Assembly (NCBI RefSeq): GCF_001955535.1
Contig: NZ_MPVN01000003.1
Coordinates: 582,053 to 646,052, forward strand
DNA: 64,000 bases
Source: Paenibacillus sp. FSL H7-0326
GTDB lineage: Bacteria; Bacillota; Bacilli; Paenibacillales; Paenibacillaceae
Reading direction: 5' to 3'
Within the stretch, counting starts at the first letter, position 1, and every line of letters starts with the position of its first letter. The notes under the pieces were generated by a model that saw nothing but the letters and a program-made list of their open reading frames with translations, ran no database searches and had not been told where the DNA came from. Below are positions 35,308 to 43,588 of the stretch, one piece after another. Position numbers and translations under genes: made by a program.

Positions 35308-36051
35308 ATGAATAAGACCTATGCGCCGCCGCTTCAACCGTTAAGCCAGGAAGATGTCGAATTTTTTAGGGAGCAGGGCTATTTTCTGTTCAAGAACGGC
35401 ATGGGCGCTGATCTGATTGATGCCTTTAACGGACACATCTACGATATTCGCAACCAATCCCCGATGCCGGAATGGGCTGCCGTGGTAGAGAGCAAGAAAT
35501 ATTCGCTTCGCCTGTTCAATCCGCACAAGCATGACAGCTTCTCCCGGCAGCTGATGAAGCATGCCGTCGTCAGGGGGGCGCTGGAGCAGCTGATGGGGAA
35601 GGAAGCGGTATGCGTGCAGAGCATGTACTTCTACAAGGAGCCGGGTTCCCCGGGGCAAGCGTCGCACCAGGATTACTATTACATCAAGAACGATCCGATG
35701 ACGATGATCGCGGCGTGGACGGCGATGGAAGAATCGGTCGACGAGGAGAACGGCTGTCTGTGGGTCATGCCCGGAACGCACAAGCTCGGCCTGCTGCCCC
35801 ATGGCGCAGTCAGAAACCTCGAAGAACACGAATCGTGGACGGAGGAGACCGAGGGCGTCGATACGAGCAGGCAAATTCCGGTCGTCATGGAGAAGGGCGA
35901 CATTCTGTTCTTCAGCGAGTTGCTCATTCATTCCTCGAACAAGAACAGAAGCCTCGATCGCTGGCGCCGCTCGTACGTGTGCCACTATATCCGCGAGGAT
36001 AGCAACGTGCTTCACCGCGAGGATTTGCGGCAGAAATACCCGCTATACTAA
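35308..36051 (+). CDS. PhyH family Fe(II)/2-oxoglutarate oxygenase, second copy
   Basis: The protein is 247 residues, about 87% identical by eye to the product of 2469-3212. The HxD ligands (SHQDYYYIKND), the distal His (LLIHSSNKN) and the C-terminus DLRQKYPLY are all kept. ATG 35308 follows GGAGGG. It is 24 nt ahead of a TIM-barrel isomerase, forming an operon, with an AraC regulator divergent. The pairing of this oxygenase with sugar-type enzymes at both loci suggests a carbohydrate-derived substrate; this is inference. Confidence 0.9.
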   Translation: MNKTYAPPLQPLSQEDVEFFREQGYFLFKNGMGADLIDAFNGHIYDIRNQSPMPEWAAVVESKKYSLRLFNPHKHDSFSRQLMKHAVVRGALEQLMGKEAVCVQSMYFYKEPGSPGQASHQDYYYIKNDPMTMIAAWTAMEESVDEENGCLWVMPGTHKLGLLPHGAVRNLEEHESWTEETEGVDTSRQIPVVMEKGDILFFSELLIHSSNKNRSLDRWRRSYVCHYIREDSNVLHREDLRQKYPLY

Positions 36052-36074
36052 TTGGGCCCAAGGAGAGATCGTGC

Positions 36075-36890
36075 ATGAAATTGTTAAGCATCAAAGCCTT
36101 GTGGGGGATGGAGGGCACTTACGAGGAGCAGTTCGCGCGGGTTGCCGCGGTGGGCTACGTCGGCGTGGAGGCGGCCTTGCCTCCTGCCGGCATGGAAGAG
36201 AAGTTCCAAGAGCTGCTCGACCGTTACGGTCTCGCCTACATCGCGCAAGTCTTCACGGGCGAAGATCATGCCAATTCGTTCTACAGGCAGGTGGAGCAGG
36301 CTGCCCGGTTCGGACCAGTTAAGATCGTGTCCCACAGCGCGCGCGACTGCATGAGCGAAGACGAACAGGACCGGTTCTTCGCATCGGCGCTGGAGACGGA
36401 GACAAAGTTCGGGATTGCGGTCGGCCATGAGACGCACCGGCAGCGGGCGATGTTTACGCCATGGACGACGGCCCGGATTCTGCGGAAGTTTCCGGAGCTT
36501 AGGATCACGGCCGATTTCAGCCATTGGATGAACGTCTGCGAATCTTATCTGGAAGACCAGGAAGAGCAGCTTTCGCTAGCGATGGAACGAACCATTCACA
36601 TTCATGCCAGGGTCGGCTTTCCCGAAGGGCCGCAGGTGCCTCATCCCGGTGCCCCTGAGTATAGCAAAGAACTGGAACTGCACTTGGGATGGTGGCGCAC
36701 CATTCTGAACCGCCAGGCAGCGGAAGGCGCTGCGCAGGCCACGTTCACCGCGGAATTCGGCCCTCCGGGGTACATGCCTACGCTGCCGTTCACGAACGTG
36801 CCGGTCGCGGATTTGTGGGAGGTCAACCGTTGGATGTCGGAACGGGTCCTCGAGCATTGCCAAGCGAAGAAAATGGTTTCGAAATCTTAA
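36075..36890 (+). CDS. Sugar phosphate isomerase/epimerase-like TIM-barrel protein
   Basis: The 271-residue protein belongs to the xylose-isomerase-like AP-endonuclease-2 fold. GYVGVEAALP, KIVSHSARD, VGHETHRQRAMF, ITADFSHWMN and HIHARVGFPEGPQ are its barrel strands, carrying Glu, Asp and His metal ligands. CAAGGAGAGATCGTGC precedes the ATG. It is the second gene of the PhyH operon and ends at a perfect hairpin. The substrate may be a keto-sugar or hydroxylated product of the oxygenase. Confidence 0.87.
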   Translation: MKLLSIKALWGMEGTYEEQFARVAAVGYVGVEAALPPAGMEEKFQELLDRYGLAYIAQVFTGEDHANSFYRQVEQAARFGPVKIVSHSARDCMSEDEQDRFFASALETETKFGIAVGHETHRQRAMFTPWTTARILRKFPELRITADFSHWMNVCESYLEDQEEQLSLAMERTIHIHARVGFPEGPQVPHPGAPEYSKELELHLGWWRTILNRQAAEGAAQATFTAEFGPPGYMPTLPFTNVPVADLWEVNRWMSERVLEHCQAKKMVSKS

Positions 36891-36900
36891 CTTGCGTACA

Positions 36901-36933
36901 AAGCCCCGGCAGCGGTCATCGCTGCCGGGGCTT
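36901..36933 (+). terminator. Perfect 14-bp GC-rich hairpin after isomerase
   Basis: AAGCCCCGGCAGCG pairs with CGCTGCCGGGGCTT around a 5-nt loop, 10 nt after the stop. The T run is weak, but placement and strength support a terminator. Confidence 0.75.
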
Positions 36934-36975
36934 GCCGTTACTCTAGTCGTTCGCGCGATAGCCGGCCGGCTCCCG

Positions 36976-37540
36976 CTATTGGAGCGCCTTGCGATAGCCG
37001 ACCGGCGTGATCCCTTTATGCTTCTTGAACAGCTGATTGAAGTACGATGGATGGAGCTTCCCGACACGGTCGGCAAACGCTGCCGCCGCATCGGCCTTCG
37101 GCGCAGTCGGCTTGACGTTGGACGACGTGCCGTCGCCGTCCTTGACGAAGATGAGGCTGTTCGTCTGCTGGCCCTCCGGCAATGAAGCCGCCCGACGCGG
37201 TATCCTGCATCTGTAGCAGGAAGTCCAGCTCCTGCTTCATCTCGTCCAGAATATCCGGAATGCCGTTGCCGCTCTCGGGAATGTTCATCTGGTTATCCGA
37301 GAAGGAATCGGGAAACGTCTCGTAGGCCCACAGCAGATATCCGTAGCGCCGTCATTGACATATTTGCCGAAATCGCCTGCATCGTAGCATCCTGCGGAGA
37401 CATCGCGCGTGACAGACGGATTGGAGGACATATAAGCGTTGGCCGCTTGCGCGTGCCAGGGCGGATGCGGATAGTCCGGCGCATGAGCCGGGCTCAGCTC
37501 GCTGCTTGCCCGCTGGTAAATAAGGGGAAATAAATATGGG
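36976..37540 (-). pseudogene. Chimeric relic: GH9 cellulase fragments joined to AraC C-terminus
   Basis: The upstream part reads SSELSPAHAPDYPHPPWHAQ and SAGCYDAGDFGKYVNDGA, then MNIPESGNGIPDILDEMKQE and LDFLLQMQDTASGGF, which are diagnostic of glycoside hydrolase family 9, split by frameshifts. After KADAAAAFADRVGKL the frame runs into HPSYFNQLFKKHKGITPVGY, the last helices of an AraC regulator. A deletion has therefore fused a cellulase gene to a regulator gene. Confidence 0.85.
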
Positions 37541-38058
37541 AGCAAACTTCACTGCTATATTCAAAAATAATATGATAAGTTTTGATCATGTAAATTCTTT
37601 TAAGGATAAAATGTTAAAAGACTGGAACGAGTATACATTGAGCCATTCAGCTCTAGATTGAGTCTCAATTTATTGTGATGAGCCAGAGGTACATTATAAA
37701 GAATATGGTTTTGTAGGATTAATTGGATTAAATGATATTGTTATTCTTATAAGTCCATATCTTTGTGAGATTCAAAGAAATGAAAGAATGGGTAGAATTT
37801 TTAAGAAATCCTGACATTCAAGTAGAAATAAGACGAGATTGAAGAGAATTCTCAAAATTCTAGGGAAACCCTATATACTTATCAGATTCATATGGTTACT
37901 CAGGATATATATATGATGGTAAGAGTTACAATGAACTGCTGTCATCATTAAGATGTAAGTTTGGTGAGCCAGTGCAAAAGATAAAGGATATGTATATACA
38001 AAAAGAGTTCTCGTGGGAAACACAAGGATACTATATTAATAACGTAGCCTTAAGCTAA
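37536..38058 (+). pseudogene. Decayed gene of unknown function
   Basis: From ATG 37536 (AAGGGG upstream) the frame reads TAIFKNNMISFDHVNSFKDK and EVHYKEYGFVGLIGLNDIVI but is cut by in-frame stops. Another frame near the end reads GYSGYIYDGKSYNELLSSLR and EFSWETQGYYINNVAL. It is AT-rich, in contrast with the GC-rich block it abuts. I cannot name the family. Confidence 0.5.
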
Positions 38059-38125
38059 TATTTACAGAGGAACTGAAGAATCATTGAGTGGTTACATTAA
38101 GTTTGGAATTTTGGTTTAGCTTATG

Positions 38126-38229
38126 TGTCGGGGGACAAGAACATATTTCTATTGAAGTCGCTATTTTAGCGGCTTTTTTATTTTATTGGTACAAGTTCCT
38201 ATTGCCGATTAGTTAAATATCTAACGGGG
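38126..38229. repeat. Dispersed repeat B, copy 2
   Basis: TGTCGGGGGACAAGAACATA, TTGAAGTCGCTATTTTAGCG with a T run (terminator-like), then GGTACAAGTTC and CGATTAGTTAAATATCTAAC. The last module recurs at 39690, 47692 and 50534. Confidence 0.8.
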
Positions 38230-38691
38230 GATACATCAATTCGATACTTCATATTCATCGCTTCTTGAATTGAGATTTGAAAGGAGAGACGGGGATACAT
38301 AGTTAATCTTGCGCAACTGGTGGCAGCTTCACGAGGAGAGAGGCCATGCCTTATGCGAAAAGAACGGGCAAATGACTCAGGTGAATCATATCCATACATT
38401 AGCCAATCTCGATGCCTTTGACCTTTCCACTCTGAAGATCTAACACGGCTAGTGATAGACGAGGGTTTCGAATATATTCCGTTAATGGAATACCAACGAC
38501 TAAGCAAAAACCCGCCCGAACTGGTGCGCACTACAGCCTGTGAGCTCCGCAACATTGTTAAGATCAAAGTCCTCTGTCAAGTGCTCCTCAATATACGTGA
38601 CCTGAAATTTCTTGCTTGAACCTAACGTAGCGTGATCCCTTATTATATGTGTTAGGAGGTGAAAAATAGTGGAACTATTTATTGAAGACAC
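38199..38691 (-). pseudogene. Broken AraC/GyrI-type regulator
   Basis: Reading backwards through three frames gives YIEEHLTEDFDLNNVAELTG and HQFGRVFA, then VVGIPLTEYIRNPRLSLAV, then MYGYDSPESFARSFRIRHGL and LTMYPRLSFQISIQEAMNMK, the start of an effector-binding domain. Several frameshifts separate these parts, and the rest of the sensor domain is lost. Its 5' end overlaps the start of the divergent protease gene. Confidence 0.8.
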
Positions 38692-39574
38692 AATGAATCA
38701 GTATGAAAACTTATTTACTATGCCTGAAGAAAAACGTGAGAGTTATTTCAGGCATACTATGATGGGCCCATTTGAGAGGATGTGGAACACAATCAATGTT
38801 CCTATGAAGGCAAAACAATCAGGTGGATATGATGTTATTATGGCTACAAAAATGCTTGGATATTTAGATGTTAAGGAAACAGAGATCGGACAAACAGGTA
38901 CAAGGGAACTCAAAAAAATTAGTATAAATAATGTAGCTGAGCAAACGCTTTTACATTGTATAGATCAAATGGGACAAGCCGGCCTATCTGTAAATGCTCC
39001 ATCGCTGCACTTCGGCGCATATTTAGCTGATCCTCAAAAACTAGCATACACAAAGGGATACTCAGGTTTTGGGGGCATACCTGGATATATTCAGCTAATG
39101 ATATATCCAAACGATTATAACATCCCTAGAATTCCAGCTATTCTGGCGCATGAGTTTCATCACAATATTCGTTTTTCATATTTTGATTGGGATAACGGAA
39201 ATATAACAGTAGGTGACTACATCATTATTGAAGGACTGGCTGAATCCTTTGCAAGTGCGATTTACGGTGAGAACATGATGGGACCGTGGGTATCCTCTTT
39301 TGATGAGGAAGATTTACACTATTCAATTGAGGTCATTCGTCAAGCTTTAGATGTGAAAGGATTTGCAGAAGTTAGCAGTTACATGTTCGGTGATGATATC
39401 GCTAAGGAAAAGGGTTATCAACCAGTCGGGCTGTCTTTTGCTGCTGGTTATGCTGTGGGCTATCATGTTGTTCAAGAATTTTTAAAAAATACAGGGGCAA
39501 CAATTTACGATGCAACACGACTGTCAGCAGCAGATATCATTGAAGGTAGTCGAGTTTCTCTGGCAACGCACTAA
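38669..39574 (+). CDS. DUF2268-like putative zinc-dependent protease
   Basis: The protein is about 301 residues. AILAHEFHHNIRFSYFDW contains an HExxH zinc site (HEFHH), and IIEGLAESFASAIYGE supplies the following Glu, as in DUF2268 putative metalloproteases. There is no signal peptide or membrane segment. The GTG start at 38669 has TAGGAGGT 8 nt upstream. It stands alone, with repeat B copies on both sides. Its target is unknown. Confidence 0.82.
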   Translation: MELFIEDTMNQYENLFTMPEEKRESYFRHTMMGPFERMWNTINVPMKAKQSGGYDVIMATKMLGYLDVKETEIGQTGTRELKKISINNVAEQTLLHCIDQMGQAGLSVNAPSLHFGAYLADPQKLAYTKGYSGFGGIPGYIQLMIYPNDYNIPRIPAILAHEFHHNIRFSYFDWDNGNITVGDYIIIEGLAESFASAIYGENMMGPWVSSFDEEDLHYSIEVIRQALDVKGFAEVSSYMFGDDIAKEKGYQPVGLSFAAGYAVGYHVVQEFLKNTGATIYDATRLSAADIIEGSRVSLATH

Positions 39575-39602
39575 GGGCAGGAAAGTGCGAACTCAACGTA
39601 TG

Positions 39603-39716
39603 TCTCCCATTGAAGTCGCTATTTTAGCGGCTTTTTTATGTTATCGGTACAAGTTCGTGTCCCGAGTCAAGGACAAGAACATGAGCCGATTACCGATTAG
39701 ATAAATATCTAACTGG
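39603..39716. repeat. Dispersed repeat B, copy 3
   Basis: TTGAAGTCGCTATTTTAGCG with a T run, GGTACAAGTTC, GGACAAGAACATG and ACCGATTAGATAAATATCTA. It has the same parts as copy 2 in altered order. Confidence 0.78.
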
Positions 39717-39780
39717 AATTTAATGATCAAAAGGAAAAGGCCGCAGATGCGATTCGGCGGCCATCCTGCGGCGAGAGAAT

Positions 39781-40383
39781 TCAATTTCTCGTTCGATATT
39801 TATCAATCTCACTCAGCAACCGATTAATGTTAGAACGGATATGTGAATTGTCTTCGTACAGTCTACTCAACATGACTCCGCCCTCAATTACTGAGGTTAT
39901 ATAGATGGAAAATTCTTCTACCTCTATCTCTTCTTTAAACTCCCCTTGTTCGATCCCCAACCGAAGAAGAGAACGGATTAATTCCAAAAAACTACCCATC
40001 GCTATTTGCGCCTTTTCCTTTAATGCAGGATGAGTGTCATCACTCTCGATGGCTGTGTTTAGAACGGGACAGCCGCCTGCAAGCGGGGGATTATCATAAG
40101 CATCCTGATAGACTGAAATAACGGCAGACAGCTTTTCAAAAGCCGTCTTTTTGTTCGCCATCGCATCCACGAAAGATGCTCTCAATACCGTTGCAGCATG
40201 TTCAAACGCTTCTAGGGCAAGCTGATCCTTATTCTCGAAATGATTATAGATTCCGCCCTTTTGCATACCTGTGACACGGGTCAAATCCGAGATAGAGGAG
40301 CCAAAGTACCCTTTCTGATTGAATAAAACGGCAGCTTGTCGGATGATAAAATCCTTGGTCTTTTCTCCTTTTTTCAACGCCAT
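39781..40383 (-). CDS. TetR/AcrR family transcriptional regulator
   Basis: The 200-residue protein has an HTH in FNQKGYFGSSISDLTRVTGM and QKGGIYNHFENKDQLALEAF, and a C-terminal domain with GGCPVLNTAIESDD, typical of the YxaF/LmrA-like group. ATG 40383 is close behind GAGGGGG; TTG 40377 would give better spacing. It is divergent from a DJ-1/PfpI gene, and matching operator-like sites lie in front of both. Confidence 0.9.
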   Translation of the reverse strand: MALKKGEKTKDFIIRQAAVLFNQKGYFGSSISDLTRVTGMQKGGIYNHFENKDQLALEAFEHAATVLRASFVDAMANKKTAFEKLSAVISVYQDAYDNPPLAGGCPVLNTAIESDDTHPALKEKAQIAMGSFLELIRSLLRLGIEQGEFKEEIEVEEFSIYITSVIEGGVMLSRLYEDNSHIRSNINRLLSEIDKYRTRN

Positions 40384-40397
40384 CCCCCTCAAAAAAA

Positions 40398-40510
40398 AAC
40401 AATCGTTCGTTATTTTGATTATATATCAAATGATGCCTCTGTAAAGAGTCGAAAATGTATATAGACGGATAATAAAATTTATGGTAATTTATATAACGAA
40501 CGTTCGGTTT
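40398..40510. promoter_or_regulatory. Pair of TetR-type operators between divergent genes
   Basis: AACAATCGTTCGTTAT (40398-40413) is, in reverse complement, ATAACGAACGATTGTT. ATAACGAACGTTCGGTTT lies at 40493-40510. The shared ATAACGAACGWT core suggests one repressor controlling both directions. Confidence 0.7.
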
Positions 40511-40558
40511 TTTTATGGTGTGCAAACATTTTAATTCAAAGAGGAGTGATTGATACTT

Positions 40559-41203
40559 ATGAAAAAACAATGGTCAGTAGGTATGCTCGTATTTGATCAG
40601 GTTGACGCTTTTGACTATGTTGGTCCGTCTGAGATTCTATCAGTTACCCGATACAGTGCTCAAGATGTTCAGAATATGATCTTTGGCTCAGCGGATGAGC
40701 AGCCTAAGCCATTTTTAGTCCATACGGTATCAGAAACAGGGGGAATGGTTACGGCCAGCAATGGCCTCCGCATTATGGCCGACTACAGCATTGAGAATGC
40801 CCCCCAATTTGATATCGTTTTGATTCCAGGCGGTTTCCAGCCGATAATCCGCAAACTGATCGCTAATACAAGGTTGATCCAGTGGATCACCGATCAAATG
40901 AAAACTGTAGAATTGATGACATCTGTCTGTACGGGTGCATTCGCTTTAGCTCAAGCGGGGCTGTTAAATGGGAAGAAAGCAACTACCAACCGAAAAGGAC
41001 TGGACTCTTTCCGGAAGTATTTTCCTGAAATCACGGTAATTCAAGATCAAAAGTTCGTAGATGAGGGGAGCATTATTACTGCACAAGGACCAGATGCGGG
41101 GCTTCACTTAGCTTTTCATCTTGTCAAAAGACTATTGGGTGAAGAAGTGGCCCTCATGACAGCAGATACAGTAGAATATGATGGATATGAAAAAGCTTTT
41201 TAG
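40559..41203 (+). CDS. DJ-1/PfpI family protein
   Basis: The 214-residue protein has a class-I glutamine-amidotransferase-like fold: VGMLVFDQVDAFDYVGPSEI (acidic residue), FDIVLIPGGFQPI and the nucleophile elbow MTSVCTGAFALAQAGLL with Cys, then His in EITVIQDQKF region. It resembles isonitrile hydratase or ThiJ-type proteins. GAGGAG lies upstream. Divergent TetR control suggests a stress or detoxification role. Confidence 0.88.
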   Translation: MKKQWSVGMLVFDQVDAFDYVGPSEILSVTRYSAQDVQNMIFGSADEQPKPFLVHTVSETGGMVTASNGLRIMADYSIENAPQFDIVLIPGGFQPIIRKLIANTRLIQWITDQMKTVELMTSVCTGAFALAQAGLLNGKKATTNRKGLDSFRKYFPEITVIQDQKFVDEGSIITAQGPDAGLHLAFHLVKRLLGEEVALMTADTVEYDGYEKAF

Positions 41204-41242
41204 GTCGACTTCCGATTCGATTATGGCCAGCGAATTAGCCAA

Positions 41243-41431
41243 AAACCCGAGAAACTGATTTTGCTATTGTCGAAAACGATCTTCCTACTCCAGGCAACCA
41301 ACGAGGTACTTGTAAAAACGTTGTATTTATCCATTGACCCTTTCCTGAGGAATATGATGAATGAAAAGGATTTTGTGGGACCTTGTGTTCCTCTCGGTCA
41401 TGTGTTCGGCGTCTTAGCCACAGGTGAATAA
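41243..41431 (+). pseudogene. Relic of a zinc-free medium-chain oxidoreductase
   Basis: The frame TDFAIVENDLPTPGN shifts to NEVLVKTLYLSIDPFLRNMM and FVGPCVPLGHVFGVLATGE, then stops. This is the N-terminus of an NADP-dependent PTGR/YfmJ-like reductase; the remaining two thirds are gone. Confidence 0.8.
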
Positions 41432-41500
41432 CTTGTCTCGTTTCAAACCGTATTGTCGCCCCGAGCACCGTTGTCTATGGGCTTTAGTGAGTTTTGTTAC

Positions 41501-41543
41501 GCTAACGAGAGACATTAGTTGAATGCAGGAAGCAGCACGCGAT
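41501..41543. repeat. Dispersed repeat A, copy 2 (partial)
   Basis: GCTAACGAGAGACATTAGTT followed by GAATGCAGGAAGCAGC, matching the left half of repeat A. Confidence 0.65.
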
Positions 41544-41574
41544 AAAGCACCATTCAAAAATGAATGGTGCTTTT
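41544..41574. terminator. Bidirectional terminator
   Basis: AAAGCACCATTCA pairs perfectly with TGAATGGTGCTTT around AAAA and is followed by TATTTAT. Confidence 0.85.
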
Positions 41575-41596
41575 ATTTATGAGTAAATGCGCGGGG

Positions 41597-41695
41597 GGAT
41601 GTTACCAGGTTCTTGTCATTTATGTTATCAAGTTCTTGTCATCCGACAACAAGAACTGTCGGGGGACAAGAACAAAGTCCCATTGAAAGTCGCTA
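41597..41695. repeat. Dispersed repeat B, copy 4
   Basis: Several GTTCTTGTC/GACAAGAAC units in both orientations, then TGTCGGGGGACAAGAACAAA and CATTGAAAGTCGC. Confidence 0.75.
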
Positions 41696-41714
41696 ATTAA
41701 GTGTATGTGTGAAA

Positions 41715-42743
41715 TTAAATATAGTGATAGATGCTACGCGATTTAGGGAAGATTATTGCAAGTTCCGTATATTGACCCTCTTCTGATTTCACAGTTAGCG
41801 AGTGGCCAAGTTTGATTGCCATCTGATTGGCCAGGTATAATCCCATGCCAGTAGAGCTAGTGTTTTTTCTACCATTAGAACCAGTATATCCTTTGTCAAA
41901 AATTCTGACCAGCTCTTCCGGAGGAATACCAATGCCGGTATCCTCGATCAATAGGCGCTTCTCTCTCGTATTTTCCTCAAGAGAACAGATAACGGAACCT
42001 CCACGCTCTGTATATTTCAAAGCATTGGTGACGATCTGGTCTATAATGAATCCAAGCCATTTAGTGTCACTGTAAACCGTTGTTTCTTCTTCCCACATGG
42101 TGAATCGGATTCGCTTGGCGACGAACATCTTAGCATACTTCCGGACACTGGCCCGCATGATTTGATTCAATGAAACCTCTGCAATCAGATAATCTCTTGA
42201 GAATGAATCGATCCGGGAATAATAGAGTGTTTGTTCTACATAATGATCAATTTTGTTTACTTCATCCTCCAGCTTGTTCACGAGCTCCTCTAAAGAACTG
42301 ATTGTATTATTTCTTAACAGTAGATGGCATGCTGTTATAGGTAGCTTCACTTCATGTATCCAAGATATGATGAAGTCATGAAAGTCCGTTCGCTCCTCAT
42401 GGAAAGTCTGGTCTGCTTCCAATTTGGCTTTATGGAGCTTTCTGGCCAGAGACATATACAGTCTCTGTTCATGACTTACAGACTTAGGGATTGCAGCAAA
42501 GAAATCGTTTCCGCTATTTTTGATTATTTCACTCAGTACTTTATAATGTCCGTAGCGGCGAGTGAATCCGACGACCAGATATACTCCTATCAAAGTAAAG
42601 CAACCTAACAAGTTGTACAGAATATCCCCAGTGTCATACCTGCCACCTGGACTGATAAACATCATTAAGCTGGTAAAAAGCATCATTGAAACAGCCAGTA
42701 TAATAACAGAAAGCTTATCTTCTAAGTATTGTAAAAGACTCAT
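41715..42743 (-). CDS. Bce-type intramembrane-sensing histidine kinase
   Basis: The 342-residue kinase has two N-terminal membrane helices (LSVIILAVSMMLFTSLMMF, LLGCFTLIGVYLVVGFT) and almost no extracytoplasmic loop, as in BceS kinases that sense through their ABC permease. The phospho-His is in SWIHEVKLPI. The N box is IVTNALKYT and the G boxes are EDTGIGIPPEEL and STGMGLYLA. Its start overlaps the response regulator stop by 4 bp (ATGA). The ABC transporter is divergent. Confidence 0.93.
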   Translation of the reverse strand: MSLLQYLEDKLSVIILAVSMMLFTSLMMFISPGGRYDTGDILYNLLGCFTLIGVYLVVGFTRRYGHYKVLSEIIKNSGNDFFAAIPKSVSHEQRLYMSLARKLHKAKLEADQTFHEERTDFHDFIISWIHEVKLPITACHLLLRNNTISSLEELVNKLEDEVNKIDHYVEQTLYYSRIDSFSRDYLIAEVSLNQIMRASVRKYAKMFVAKRIRFTMWEEETTVYSDTKWLGFIIDQIVTNALKYTERGGSVICSLEENTREKRLLIEDTGIGIPPEELVRIFDKGYTGSNGRKNTSSTGMGLYLANQMAIKLGHSLTVKSEEGQYTELAIIFPKSRSIYHYI

Positions 42744-43411
42744 TTAATTATATACCCCTCACCTTTGATCGTCGTTATGAATTGATTCTGTCCCAACTCC
42801 ATTAGTTTTTTTCTGATACGGGTCATATTCACGGTTAATGTATTGTCATCTACAAAACTTTCATCTTCCCACAGACGTCGCATCATTTTCTCTCGACTGA
42901 CAATTCTTCCTTTGTTTTGCATCAAAAGATTTAAAATTCGAAACTCATTTTTCGTAAGTTCGGCTGTTTGTTCCCCGCATAACAGCTTTCCGTCATTCAG
43001 GTTCAATATCACACCGTTATGCTCAATTACATTTAGGACAGAATCTGTATAAGAGTATGTTCTACGCAGCAGCGCTTTGATTTTAGAAATAAGGATCTCG
43101 TCATAGAATGGCTTCGTGATGTAGTCGTCTCCACCCATATTGATCGCCATTACCATATCCATGGGAGTGTTTCGGGAAGAGAGGAAGATAATTGGGACTT
43201 TGGAGACTTCTCTGATCCTACTGCACCAATAGAATCCATCATATACTGGCAGATTGATATCTAGAAGCACCAGATGAGGTTGTTCTTTCACATATTGCTG
43301 CTGGACCTGATCAAAATCGTTACAAAGAACAGCTTCGAATCCCCATCTCTGAACGGTCGCTCCAAGCATTTCTCTTATCGTCACATCGTCTTCTATAACC
43401 ATAATCTTCAC
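42740..43411 (-). CDS. Bce-type OmpR-family response regulator
   Basis: The 223-residue protein has a receiver domain (MVIEDDVTIREML; phospho-Asp in VLLDINLPVYDGF; IFLSSR; Lys in YITKPF) and a winged-helix DNA-binding domain (LTKNEFRILNLLMQNKGRIV, RIRKKL). GTG 43411 was chosen because GGAGG lies upstream. It is coupled to the kinase and divergent from the ABC genes, which it should activate when peptide antibiotics are present. Confidence 0.94.
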   Translation of the reverse strand: MKIMVIEDDVTIREMLGATVQRWGFEAVLCNDFDQVQQQYVKEQPHLVLLDINLPVYDGFYWCSRIREVSKVPIIFLSSRNTPMDMVMAINMGGDDYITKPFYDEILISKIKALLRRTYSYTDSVLNVIEHNGVILNLNDGKLLCGEQTAELTKNEFRILNLLMQNKGRIVSREKMMRRLWEDESFVDDNTLTVNMTRIRKKLMELGQNQFITTIKGEGYIIK

Positions 43412-43588
43412 ACTTGTTACCTCCAATTAGGTTAAGTCCATCTCATTATACCTTTGTTATATAAAGGAAACATCTCTATTATACAAGGTGACAAAAGTGT
43501 AAGTCTGCTTACGGAAAACGTAAGTCAGAACCAATGTTCCTTGTAAGTGAAGGTGTTATGCTACAAAGTAATTAACAAAGGAGGTGCT

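Noticed and set aside
35341..36015. Long open frame on the minus strand opposite the second PhyH gene (224 codons)
   Set aside because: It is the antisense shadow of a GC-rich conserved gene, has no ribosome site and shows no family features.
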